From Legionella quinlivanii (lineage in GTDB: Bacteria; Pseudomonadota; Gammaproteobacteria; Legionellales; Legionellaceae), in contig NZ_MVJN01000003.1 of the NCBI RefSeq assembly GCF_003265995.1, positions 62,001 through 126,000 on the forward strand: 64,000 nt of DNA, written 5' to 3'. The notes below the pieces were generated by a model. It ran no database searches. It saw nothing but the letters and a program-made list of their open reading frames with translations, and had not been told where the DNA came from. The translations under genes and the position numbers were made by a program. Positions 7,836 through 15,570 of this stretch are shown here, piece by piece; position 1 is the first letter of the stretch; every line of letters starts with the position of its first letter.

Positions 7836-9287
7836 TCATTCCACCCGAATATTCAGAAATTGCCAGGGATCACTCATATCCAGTTTCTCAGGAAATAAGC
7901 GCTGCCGGTTTTCAAGCGGCGTCCATCGGGTATAGTAACCTGCCACTTTACCCAGATAGGGCCAGGCAATCTGCAAGGCAAACTGAAAATCAATGTCTTC
8001 GGGTTCTACAATGCTTCTGTCTGGATTTTTTAAAGCCCAGATAACTCCGGCCAATACCCCGGCGGCGACTTGCAAACTGGTCGCATTATTATAGGGAACC
8101 AGTTTTCTGGCTTCATGGATTGATAATTGGGAACCATACCAGTAGGCTCCTTTTTTATTCCCCATAAGCAATACACCCAGTTCATCGGTACCTTCCACCA
8201 CATCCTGAATGATTAAGCGGTTGCGATGCTCTAGCGTCCAGTTGCTTGCCTCGTATTCCTGGAGCGACAAAGTAGCATCCGGGCAAGGATAATATGCGTA
8301 ATGAACAGTAGGCCGATAACTGACTTCCCTATCATTTTTTATCGTTAGGAAATCTGCAATGGTTAAGGATTCCGCATGCGTGATTAAAAAGCCATAGAAA
8401 GGGCCGTGAGTAGGAGTCCATGTCCGTACGCGGGTACTTGCCCCCGTACGCTTAAGATAAATCGCCCCATCATTGGTAAAGGTGTGATGAATTGCATCTT
8501 CCGGCCAGTGACGCTCGTGCGTTCCCCAACTTAACTCGGCGGGTTGGCTGGCCTCCGCAATCAGGCCCTCCGCCGACCATGTGTTGACAAACTCCCCCGG
8601 TACTCTGAAACGATTACTTACTTGCGTATCCCGTTCCGCAATATGAATCACCTTGATACCCAGTGTATGAGCCAGTTTTGCCCATTCAGTCTGAGTAGCG
8701 GGTAGAGAACAGGAAATCTCGTTATCCTGAGCCATATTCCACAAGGCTTGTCTTATGAAATGCGATACCAGGCCCGGATTGGCTCCGTGGGTAAGGATGG
8801 CAGTAGGCCCATGCTCCTCTCTTAGTTTGAGTACTCCCTGACGCAAATCATAACGGGTATGAAAAGAATGTTGCTTAGGTTTGACGTCCAGCCACGGTTC
8901 GGTGCAGGCATCGAGATAAAGAATGTGTTTTTGCTGGCAATATTTAATTAAATCATGGCTGGAAATCCCAGTAGACAGATTAATCAGAAAATCACCTGGG
9001 TTCATTAAATCATTGAGCACATTAAGATAATTATTTCGGGTAATCAGTTCTCTAACGAAGCTTAGTCCTTGCTCTTTGGCAATGGCTTCTCCGATAGAGT
9101 CTTGAGTTAAAACAATGATTTGTGAAGGCGACATCTCCAAATGATGCAGCAGAAGGGGCACTATAGCCTGCCCGACACTGCCAAACCCGAGAATTAGAAT
9201 TTTACTATCAAGACGATGATATTTCGTATCCTTATAACTCATGATTACACTCATTTTTGTTAATTCTTGACTTAAATTGTAGCTCAT
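7836..9287 (-). CDS. Homospermidine synthase
   Basis: A protein of up to 483 residues in the saccharopine dehydrogenase-like homospermidine synthase family. It condenses putrescine (or spermidine plus putrescine) into sym-homospermidine using NAD. The nucleotide-binding motif GFGSVGQA is near residue 35, and the characteristic LYLDACTEPW and THGANPGLVSHFIRQAL segments follow. Three in-frame ATGs (9287, 9254 and 9242) compete and none has a good ribosome site; the conserved part starts at MSYKDTKYHRLDSK, so the start at 9242 is plausible. No polyamine genes are adjacent. Confidence 0.88.
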   Translation of the reverse strand: MSYNLSQELTKMSVIMSYKDTKYHRLDSKILILGFGSVGQAIVPLLLHHLEMSPSQIIVLTQDSIGEAIAKEQGLSFVRELITRNNYLNVLNDLMNPGDFLINLSTGISSHDLIKYCQQKHILYLDACTEPWLDVKPKQHSFHTRYDLRQGVLKLREEHGPTAILTHGANPGLVSHFIRQALWNMAQDNEISCSLPATQTEWAKLAHTLGIKVIHIAERDTQVSNRFRVPGEFVNTWSAEGLIAEASQPAELSWGTHERHWPEDAIHHTFTNDGAIYLKRTGASTRVRTWTPTHGPFYGFLITHAESLTIADFLTIKNDREVSYRPTVHYAYYPCPDATLSLQEYEASNWTLEHRNRLIIQDVVEGTDELGVLLMGNKKGAYWYGSQLSIHEARKLVPYNNATSLQVAAGVLAGVIWALKNPDRSIVEPEDIDFQFALQIAWPYLGKVAGYYTRWTPLENRQRLFPEKLDMSDPWQFLNIRVE

Positions 9288-9394
9288 TGATTGAATTTAA
9301 ACACATTCTGATTCAAGAAACAGACAATGACCCGATCGCTTTCACATAGCGATGCGAGTCATATTGTCCTGGCATAGCAGCTTCAAATAAAATT

Positions 9395-9811
9395 TTATCC
9401 AGGTCTTACATTTTCTCCAATTAATCGTGAAGGGTTTACTTTCTCAAAGAAATCAAAAACTGGTTGGAAAAAACCGTATCTATTTTGAGAACCAATATGA
9501 TTATTCTCTGGAGCTTCTGAACTTAGACCAGATAACACTTCCTTCTCGGATTTAATCTCATCGACAAGGCTTCCTGTTTTTTCAGATATGGAATTGGATT
9601 GGTTTACTTCTGTCAAAACAGATGCCAATAAAGCCGGAAACTGGCTTGCGTTGTCTAATAAAAAGGGGTGAACAGAGGAAGGGAAAACAAATTTCACTTT
9701 TTCTAATTCACGGGGATATTGCTCCGATAAAACCTTCAGTACTTCAATTATCTGGTTTTGACTTAAAAAAGCCATATATCGGTCTAATCGTAACGCATTC
9801 GGTTCTACCAT
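9395..9811 (-). CDS. Orphan protein coupled to a glycosyltransferase
   Basis: A 138-residue soluble protein of no family I recognise, using the ATG at 9811. It starts 4 bases after the stop codon of the glycosyltransferase gene, so the two are co-translated. The N-terminal 60 residues look helical and ordered (QNQIIEVLKVLSEQYPREL), and the C-terminal half is polar (Ser, Asn, Glu rich). Possible roles are an accessory or chaperone-like partner, or a second effector; that is inference from coupling only. Base composition is AT-rich compared with the core genes. Confidence 0.55.
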   Translation of the reverse strand: MVEPNALRLDRYMAFLSQNQIIEVLKVLSEQYPRELEKVKFVFPSSVHPFLLDNASQFPALLASVLTEVNQSNSISEKTGSLVDEIKSEKEVLSGLSSEAPENNHIGSQNRYGFFQPVFDFFEKVNPSRLIGENVRPG

Positions 9812-9815
9812 CAAA

Positions 9816-10916
9816 TCATAAAGTATGAGCTGTTACTCCAATCTCCAGGGCGTTTCCAGGAAAAGCAACTTGTTTCTCTACGAGTTTCAACCAGGTTAAT
9901 TCGTTCGCAAAATAGAAGCTTCTCAGAAAATTCTCATTCTGATTAATAGCCTCATTCTGATTAGGCAGCTCCTGCTCATAGATGTCATGCAATGAGGTGG
10001 GTCCTGTGACCTCTATGGTCCAGTGTTTTAAAAAAGCACGCGTTGGCAAAGGTTTATCAAGGTTAGATGAAGCAGAACCCCATGGATCTCTGCAATCTAT
10101 CCCTTTTAATAAATCGGCTACCGGTGTTAAATACTTGGAAGCAATTTTTTCCTGAATTTTTGTGATAATCGGGCAATGCTTCACACTCATAATAAAGTCA
10201 TTTGACGTTCCATAACTCATTCGACAATAGAATGCTGGGCTGTCGTTAAATTGTTTAGCCATTTTAAATAATGCCAGCGGGTGTTGATTATATTGCGTAA
10301 ATCGTACCTCGCCGTCGTGAATATAAAATCCTAAAGGAGCGTTTAAATCGTCTGGTAATCTATTATCCGGCTCAGGATCCGGCACCACATCCACATCACT
10401 ATAAATCCCCCCGAAATGATAAAGAATCGCAAGGCGCAGCTGATCAGATGCAGCAGCATAATTGCGCCGTAATAGTTCCAGTTTATACATTCCCTCATTT
10501 GGACCAATGTGACCATCTAACAATCCACTATCCAGTAAGTGGATCTTATTCACTTTCGCCCACTGGATTAAATTCTGTAACTGCTCTGAGGTGTAGGCTG
10601 AAGAAGTAATCCACAAGGTGGTGATGTAATCAGGGTATATTTGTTTAAAAGACGCTATGGTTGCGAGATGATTATTTTCAGAACTTATTTCCAAGGGATT
10701 AACGATATAAATGTAATTCATTCTTTTGGGTATCAGCCGGTCTTTAGGTTCTTCATCTGATTCCACTTCCACTTCAGCCATATCATGCTGTCTTAAGAGA
10801 TGAGGTAAATCCTCAAGCGGCTGGGAAGCTGGACTCACTTGCAGCAGTCCAAACGGGTCTTTGAGGAGTTGCGCTCGTTCATTATTTGAAGAGGGTAGAT
10901 TTCGCTGAGTTTTCAT
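9816..10916 (-). CDS. DXD-type glycosyltransferase, candidate secreted effector
   Basis: A 366-residue protein with a glycosyltransferase fold of the TcdA/TcdB or GT32 kind. The catalytic region shows SDQLR (157-161) followed by FGGIYSDVDV (168-177) with the DVD metal/UDP-sugar motif at 174-176. Conserved flanks are IPKRMNYIYIVNP (63-74) and a Trp in LWITS. The first 60 residues are polar with an acidic patch (AEVEVESDEEPKD). No signal peptide or membrane segment is seen. Legionella injects several glycosyltransferases of this general type into host cells, so an effector role is plausible but unproven. AGGA precedes the ATG. Coupled downstream to a 138-residue orphan. Confidence 0.75.
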   Translation of the reverse strand: MKTQRNLPSSNNERAQLLKDPFGLLQVSPASQPLEDLPHLLRQHDMAEVEVESDEEPKDRLIPKRMNYIYIVNPLEISSENNHLATIASFKQIYPDYITTLWITSSAYTSEQLQNLIQWAKVNKIHLLDSGLLDGHIGPNEGMYKLELLRRNYAAASDQLRLAILYHFGGIYSDVDVVPDPEPDNRLPDDLNAPLGFYIHDGEVRFTQYNQHPLALFKMAKQFNDSPAFYCRMSYGTSNDFIMSVKHCPIITKIQEKIASKYLTPVADLLKGIDCRDPWGSASSNLDKPLPTRAFLKHWTIEVTGPTSLHDIYEQELPNQNEAINQNENFLRSFYFANELTWLKLVEKQVAFPGNALEIGVTAHTL

Positions 10917-11048
10917 GATTTATTCCTAAACTAATTTCGAGTTTTAGTTTAAGACAAACACATTAAGCTCTATTTATGCGCAAATGAATAAAGGTATTCC
11001 CAATTATTCCAAAAAAGAATACTCCTCTAGTGATAGCGGTATTTGGAT

Positions 11049-11930
11049 TCATCTTGTGAAAAGAAGAGATTCCTTGAATAATCTCGCAATATATTGAATT
11101 ATCTTTGAATCGCTGCGGCCTCTGGGGCAATACCAACAGGTTGTAATATTTTCAGAAAAATCCTTAAACTCCAGTTTGATTAAATCATGGTCACAATAAG
11201 AGTCAGGAAGAGCAGTCCAGGCAATTCCTGTTTTAACTAATTTTTGTATTGAATCAATTGAAAATAGTTCGTGGTCGATTAACAAGGATATTCCATGTTG
11301 TATAAAAAGACGTTCCAGTTTTTCTCGAATGGAAAAACCAGGCTCTGTGAGTATGCAACCATGCCTTGACAGCGTTTGAAGATTAATTTTCTTTTTTCTC
11401 GCCAATGGATGGGAAGACGCGACAACAATAACAATTGGTTCCTCCTGAAGGCGGGTACTTTTAATCGAATGATCAATCGACAAGTCTTCGGTTGTTAGCG
11501 CCAAATCAATCATTCCATTTTGTAATGCTGGAATTAATTCCTGTTTTGCCATCTGCTTAATATGGAACTGGGGATAATGCTTTCCTTTTGTTTTTAAAAA
11601 CTCAATAAAATTCGGCAGGAAATGGAGTGCAGGATAAATAGAAACACCAATATAAATAGGAACGGAATTAAAGTCAGGTTCATTTAAATTAGCAGCAGCA
11701 TCCAACATGGTATGCAAGATGAGACGCGCATAGGGAATTAACAATTTCCCTTCTATGGTAGGCATTACCATATTTGATTTTATTTCAAAAAGCTTTGTCT
11801 TGAATTCATTTTCAAGATTATTAATTCGTTTGCTAATAGTCGATTGGGTGACAAATAGCCGTTTGGCCGCTAAGGAATAGGAGCGGTACTCATAAACCAT
11901 CAGGAATGATTTCAATTCATTACTATTCAT
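11049..11930 (-). CDS. LysR-family transcriptional regulator
   Basis: A 293-residue LysR-type regulator. The winged helix-turn-helix is at about residues 2-60 (SLAAKRLFVTQSTISKRINNLE). The effector-binding domain follows from about residue 90. It is divergent from the F-box-like gene across 215 bases and upstream of the glycosyltransferase gene pair, so either may be its target; LysR proteins often control a divergent neighbour. The gene is AT-rich like its neighbours, in line with an acquired locus. The inducer is unknown. Confidence 0.9.
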   Translation of the reverse strand: MNSNELKSFLMVYEYRSYSLAAKRLFVTQSTISKRINNLENEFKTKLFEIKSNMVMPTIEGKLLIPYARLILHTMLDAAANLNEPDFNSVPIYIGVSIYPALHFLPNFIEFLKTKGKHYPQFHIKQMAKQELIPALQNGMIDLALTTEDLSIDHSIKSTRLQEEPIVIVVASSHPLARKKKINLQTLSRHGCILTEPGFSIREKLERLFIQHGISLLIDHELFSIDSIQKLVKTGIAWTALPDSYCDHDLIKLEFKDFSENITTCWYCPRGRSDSKIIQYIARLFKESLLFTR

Positions 11931-12145
11931 CTTTATTCCAGCGCCTTATCCTAAGGTAGTTCTTAAAAATGAGCCAGCAAGTCTCTTAATAATGAAGTAC
12001 GCATTTAATAACCACGCCTTATATTGTCAAACTATAGCCTAGTCCATGTTACAAAAGCCAGGATTCCAATTTTTCATAAGACAATAACTTTGAGTTAATT
12101 TTGACCAGATATCATTGGTTTTGAATTTAATCAGAGGACAATGAC
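11931..12145. promoter_or_regulatory. Divergent promoter region, LysR gene / F-box-like gene
   Basis: A 215-base AT-rich spacer between two divergent genes. It contains no open frame. It must hold both promoters and probably the LysR binding sites, but I could not assign a clear T-N11-A box. GAGGACAATGAC before 12146 provides the ribosome site of the forward gene. Confidence 0.45.
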
Positions 12146-12850
12146 ATGAAAAATTTTAATCCAGTGACTGAAGCTACAGTAGAATCTTCATCAGAGGGCT
12201 CCGCAGAAGCCGGCGCTAACAAGACAAGCTATGCAGATATACCAAATGATGCGCAATTGCGAATTCTATCTTTTCTTGGCAATAAAGATTTGCTAAAGAC
12301 CGCCACCCTTGATAAGAGAACCAAGGTGCTGGTTGATATTGAAAAAGGAAATCGTGATTTAAAAGCTATTTCTTCTGATAATACCTATTTCATCCTTGGC
12401 GGATGTGTGGCAATTACCAGGCGCCAGCTTACCAGCATTTATTATTCGACTCCACGAGAGGTAACCCTCAATGAAATAATCAAGGCTACACCTAAATCAA
12501 ACAATCAGGTTAAGCTATTTCGTACCCTGGAAGAAGCAGAGCAGTCAGCTTATTCATCACATGAGGATCCTACAGCGGCCGTATTAAGACAAGTCGTTTT
12601 TGAAGTCAAACTTAAAGGCACACAAGCTCTGTATAATATCGATTTTAAAGAAGAAGAAGAAAAAAGTTCTTTTCGTAAACCGAGGGCGAAACCTGAATCG
12701 GCATCTACTAAATTCAACGATTCATTTGAAGTTCTTAAAGGTCACATAAATGGAAAAGAATATAAATTACCAACCAGTACAATTGAAAGTGCTATAGGAA
12801 ACGTATCAGACTTGTGGTCATCACTCAGTAATATGAACCCTTTTAAATAA
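12146..12850 (+). CDS. F-box-like protein, candidate Dot/Icm effector
   Basis: A 234-residue orphan with an F-box-like segment at about residues 29-64: IPNDAQLRILSFLGNKDLLK followed by a TLDKRTKVLVD helix. This fits the eukaryotic F-box pattern (Pro at the start, Ile-Leu-x-x-Leu core, Asp-Leu-Leu helix). F-box proteins bind SKP1 and recruit substrates to SCF ubiquitin ligases; Legionella injects several (AnkB is the known example). The rest of the protein is an alpha/beta domain of unknown type with an acidic KEEEEKS stretch near residue 170. No signal peptide. A good ribosome site (GAGGAC) precedes the ATG. The F-box call rests on motif reading alone. Confidence 0.65.
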   Translation: MKNFNPVTEATVESSSEGSAEAGANKTSYADIPNDAQLRILSFLGNKDLLKTATLDKRTKVLVDIEKGNRDLKAISSDNTYFILGGCVAITRRQLTSIYYSTPREVTLNEIIKATPKSNNQVKLFRTLEEAEQSAYSSHEDPTAAVLRQVVFEVKLKGTQALYNIDFKEEEEKSSFRKPRAKPESASTKFNDSFEVLKGHINGKEYKLPTSTIESAIGNVSDLWSSLSNMNPFK

Positions 12851-12864
12851 TTTGCCCTCCCTGG

Positions 12865-12889
12865 ATAAGGGAGCTTTTAACTCCCTTAT
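12865..12889. terminator. Bidirectional hairpin terminator after the F-box-like gene
   Basis: ATAAGGGAG and CTCCCTTAT form a perfect 9-bp stem with a 7-base loop, followed by TTTC. It lies 15 bases after the stop of the forward gene ending at 12850. Confidence 0.7.
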
Positions 12890-12971
12890 TTCAAAATGAA
12901 TTCTGAATGAATATGACTTAGTCTTTTATCGTCTGTGCCCAACTGATTTATCTCTTGACGACGCAGATGAC

Positions 12972-14333
12972 TTGAATTTAGCAGCCTTGATCAGTAGAGT
13001 ACCTTCAGGTACATCATTCTCTCAGCTTATGGGTTTTGGCTTAAATTTATTCATCATCATTGCAGATCAGTTCATGCTGTTTGTGGTTAACATGCTGGTT
13101 GCCCGCCATGCCGGAGAAGAGTTGTTCGGCGATTTTACAGTCGCCACCAATGCCTTGCTGTTGCTAGCCACTCTAATTACTTTGGGTATTGATTCCATCA
13201 TTGCTTATTACGTACCCAAACTATTCATTCATCGAAAGTATAGCGAAATTCAAACCTTAACTTTCTCTATGAAGGGTTTTTTGAAACCGGTATATATAAC
13301 TGTTCTGGTGATTGGTCTTTTGATGGCTCTAACCTTGACCGTATTAAGTCAGGTGATCAGTAGCCTGACGCTTTTTGATATTAGTCATCCGCTGTTTTTA
13401 TTTATATGGGGCACGGTCGCACTGTCCTTATACAACATTTATCTGCAGTTTTTCCGCGCCATCGATTATATGCGCACAGCAGTTATCATGAGTTTACTGC
13501 AGACCCTGTGTTATTTTATTTTCAGTCTGCTTATTTATTTTTATATTTACCCTTATTTTTTTCAGCATGAACGCCGATATTTTCCGCATATCATGCTGAT
13601 TGGTTTTATCGCCAGTTACTTAGTCATTGTGCTGCTGTCAATTGCCATTCAAAATCGCAGTGCGCTCAAACGCTACAAAAAATCAGCAGAGCTTCGCCAG
13701 GAATGGAAAGGAAAAATTTACGGTTATACCGTTCAGAACTTGAATAAATATATTTTTACCGCAATTCCTTTAATGATCATTGAATGGCTGGGACAGCATG
13801 AACGCTCAGTGGGATTATTTTCTGCGGTAAGCTCCATTGTCTCTTTAGGATTTATCGCCATTGCACCGATTGGAATTCTCATTGGCCCAGATATTTCCGC
13901 GGCCTTTGCGCAAAGCCGTGAGCATCTGAAAAAAGTGATGCGGAAATACCTGTGGATTTGTTTTGCCATTTCTCTAGTCGTGGTTGCCATCTTAGGCCTT
14001 TCTGCCCGGCAAATTCTTTTATGGTATAAATCTGATTTTATCGATGCGCTTCCTTACACCTACTTCTGTTTAATCAATGTAGTGACTTACGCGATTTCCA
14101 TGCCCCTGTCCAAGATGATTCAATATTCCCATGAGGGCAGTGAAGTGGGAGCAAAACTGACCATTGATTTATTAGTTTTCCAGCTGTTTTGCTGCCTGAT
14201 ATTAATTAATTGGCTGGGCCTTGACGGCGCTATTATCTGTTATATCGGCATTAATATTGTTTACAATGCTGCCATGATTCGCATGGCCAGAAAAATTATG
14301 CGCATCGATCCCTTTGGAAAAGATCTGGTTTAA
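12972..14333 (+). CDS. Polysaccharide flippase-like (MOP superfamily) membrane protein
   Basis: A multispanning protein of about 430-453 residues with roughly 12 hydrophobic segments, resembling Wzx/RfbX-type lipid-linked oligosaccharide flippases. Features are FMLFVVNMLVARHAGEELFGDF in the first helices and the conserved GLFSAVSSIVSLGFIAIAPIG segment near residue 280. The start is uncertain: TTG at 12972, or ATG at 13029 with little upstream signal. The frame is also open back to 12900 without an ATG and reads like protein (TDLSLDDADDLNLAALIS), so an unusual start codon or a lost start is possible. No sugar transferase genes adjoin it. Confidence 0.75.
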   Translation: MNLAALISRVPSGTSFSQLMGFGLNLFIIIADQFMLFVVNMLVARHAGEELFGDFTVATNALLLLATLITLGIDSIIAYYVPKLFIHRKYSEIQTLTFSMKGFLKPVYITVLVIGLLMALTLTVLSQVISSLTLFDISHPLFLFIWGTVALSLYNIYLQFFRAIDYMRTAVIMSLLQTLCYFIFSLLIYFYIYPYFFQHERRYFPHIMLIGFIASYLVIVLLSIAIQNRSALKRYKKSAELRQEWKGKIYGYTVQNLNKYIFTAIPLMIIEWLGQHERSVGLFSAVSSIVSLGFIAIAPIGILIGPDISAAFAQSREHLKKVMRKYLWICFAISLVVVAILGLSARQILLWYKSDFIDALPYTYFCLINVVTYAISMPLSKMIQYSHEGSEVGAKLTIDLLVFQLFCCLILINWLGLDGAIICYIGINIVYNAAMIRMARKIMRIDPFGKDLV

Positions 14334-14367
14334 ATGTGAACTTTGCAAATAATTAACAAAACCAAAT

Positions 14368-14396
14368 TTGCATTAATCCCTTTCAAAGCATATTCT
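14368..14396 (+). promoter_or_regulatory. Predicted sigma-70 promoter of the 6S RNA gene
   Basis: TTGCAT (14368-14373) and TATTCT (14391-14396) are separated by exactly 17 bases. The expected transcription start near 14403 falls at the base of the 15-bp closing stem of the RNA described next. Confidence 0.65.
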
Positions 14397-14402
14397 GAAT
14401 AT

Positions 14403-14550
14403 AACAAAGGTATTCTTGCTCGGCTAACAGCCTACTTATGGAGCCAGAACCTAGATGCGGTGTGCAAGCTTAACTTGAATTAAGAAGCCTGAAGCATCTA
14501 ATAGGGCGACCACATTGGAACCTAGAACCGCAGCAAGAATACCTTTACCT
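14403..14550 (+). ncRNA. ssrS: 6S RNA
   Basis: About 147 bases fold into the rod shape of 6S RNA. A perfect 15-bp closing stem pairs AAAGGTATTCTTGCT (14406-14420) with 14532-14546. A large central bubble follows, including the small hairpin GGCT-AAC-AGCC. Then comes an upper stem TAGATGC/GCATCTA (14452-14458 with 14494-14500) and a terminal hairpin CTTAA/TTAAG. Two stretches recall known 6S RNAs: GGTGTGCAAGC before the apical hairpin with AGAAGCC after it, and GCGACCACATTGGAACC on the 3' side (compare E. coli GCGACGACACAUUC...GAACC). 6S RNA binds sigma-70 RNA polymerase and down-regulates it in stationary phase. It lies away from zapA, its usual neighbour. The assignment is from remembered consensus and folding by eye. 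Confidence 0.8.
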
Positions 14551-14639
14551 CTTTTGTGATTTCTTAAGCCTCCTGCAATTCCTGCGGATATAATCTATGG
14601 CCAAATATTGTAGATATTGTTATAGTCCGGCCGACCAGC

Positions 14640-14900
14640 TTGTCCCTTCCTCTGGCTAAAAACGTTGAGTATGGACTGGGGATTATTCATGATTCAGAAA
14701 CCTTTGGGGAAGACGCCTGGTGGCATAGCGGCGGAACCCTTGGGTTTAGTGCAATGATGATTTGGCTGAAAGAGAGTGATGTGATTCTGACGATTAATAT
14801 CAGCCATTATACTGCCGGGAAGGATTTATATTTAGTGGCCCAGGATTTGGCCAATGTGCTGCGTAAATCTTTGGATACCGCGAACAAGTCTTTCAATTAG
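14640..14900 (+). pseudogene. C-terminal remnant of a beta-lactamase-family serine hydrolase
   Basis: About 87 codons encode the end of a class C beta-lactamase-like or penicillin-binding serine hydrolase: YGLGIIHD, then WWHSGGTLGFSAMMIWLKES, then a C-terminal helix. HSGGTLGF corresponds to the third active-site box (HxG) of that family. The domain carrying the catalytic Ser-x-x-Lys and the Tyr motif is missing. Upstream the frame stays open for about 20 codons without a plausible start and then meets the 6S RNA gene. I regard it as a truncated remnant. Confidence 0.7.
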
Positions 14901-14955
14901 TCTAACGTTTTAAAGGAGTTCGTACCCTAAAATCCTCTCTCCCTCCCCACGACCT

Positions 14956-15570
14956 CTATTCGCTCTTCTTTTCTTTAACCCTCGCCAAAGCCTGCAAAAT
15001 ATAATCCTGTTTGGCGATAACATCAGCCTGGTTATTCTTTGCCGCAATGGCCAATTGTTTTTTCTGGCGATAGGCTTGCTGCTGCTCATGTTCCTGACGC
15101 AATAAACGGACTTTGCGCGCATTAAAACGCTGCCTTGACAATTGTCGATCAAAGTCCGCTGCCGGTATGGGGGTCATTTCAATACAGTCAACCGGACATG
15201 GCTCCACGCACAATCCACAGCCAGTACATTCCGTTTGAATGACGCTGTGCATCAGTTTTGCCGCCCCGACAATAGCATCCACAGGACAAGCCTGAATACA
15301 TTTGGTGCAGCCAATACATTCCGGCTCGCGAATGACAGCGATTGCCGGCTGCCGAGTATTCTTAAGCGCGTCTTCAAGGTAGGGAGACGCGTCCTCGTTC
15401 AGCAGACTACCGAGAGCCTTAACCGTTTCTACACCGCCAGGTGGGCATAAATTAATCGCAGCCCCGCCTTGCGCAAGCGCTTCTGCATAAGGCATGCAAC
15501 CTGCAAAACCACATTCGCCGCATTGAGTCTGCGGCAAAATAGTATCAATAGCGTCTACAAGCGATTTCAT
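14956..15570 (-). CDS. RnfB-like ferredoxin protein
   Basis: A 204-residue iron-sulfur protein. The N-terminal 4Fe-4S domain has the RnfB pattern CGECGFAGC at 17-25 and a fourth Cys at LCPPGG. Two bacterial ferredoxin motifs follow: [16 protein letters not shown] and [16 protein letters not shown]. The long basic/Gln-rich tail is coiled-coil-like. Compared with true RnfB it lacks the N-terminal membrane anchor, and no rnfA/C/D/G/E genes are nearby, so it may serve another electron transfer role. Its start overlaps the metG stop by 4 bases, so it is coupled to metG. Confidence 0.8.
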   Translation of the reverse strand: MKSLVDAIDTILPQTQCGECGFAGCMPYAEALAQGGAAINLCPPGGVETVKALGSLLNEDASPYLEDALKNTRQPAIAVIREPECIGCTKCIQACPVDAIVGAAKLMHSVIQTECTGCGLCVEPCPVDCIEMTPIPAADFDRQLSRQRFNARKVRLLRQEHEQQQAYRQKKQLAIAAKNNQADVIAKQDYILQALARVKEKKSE

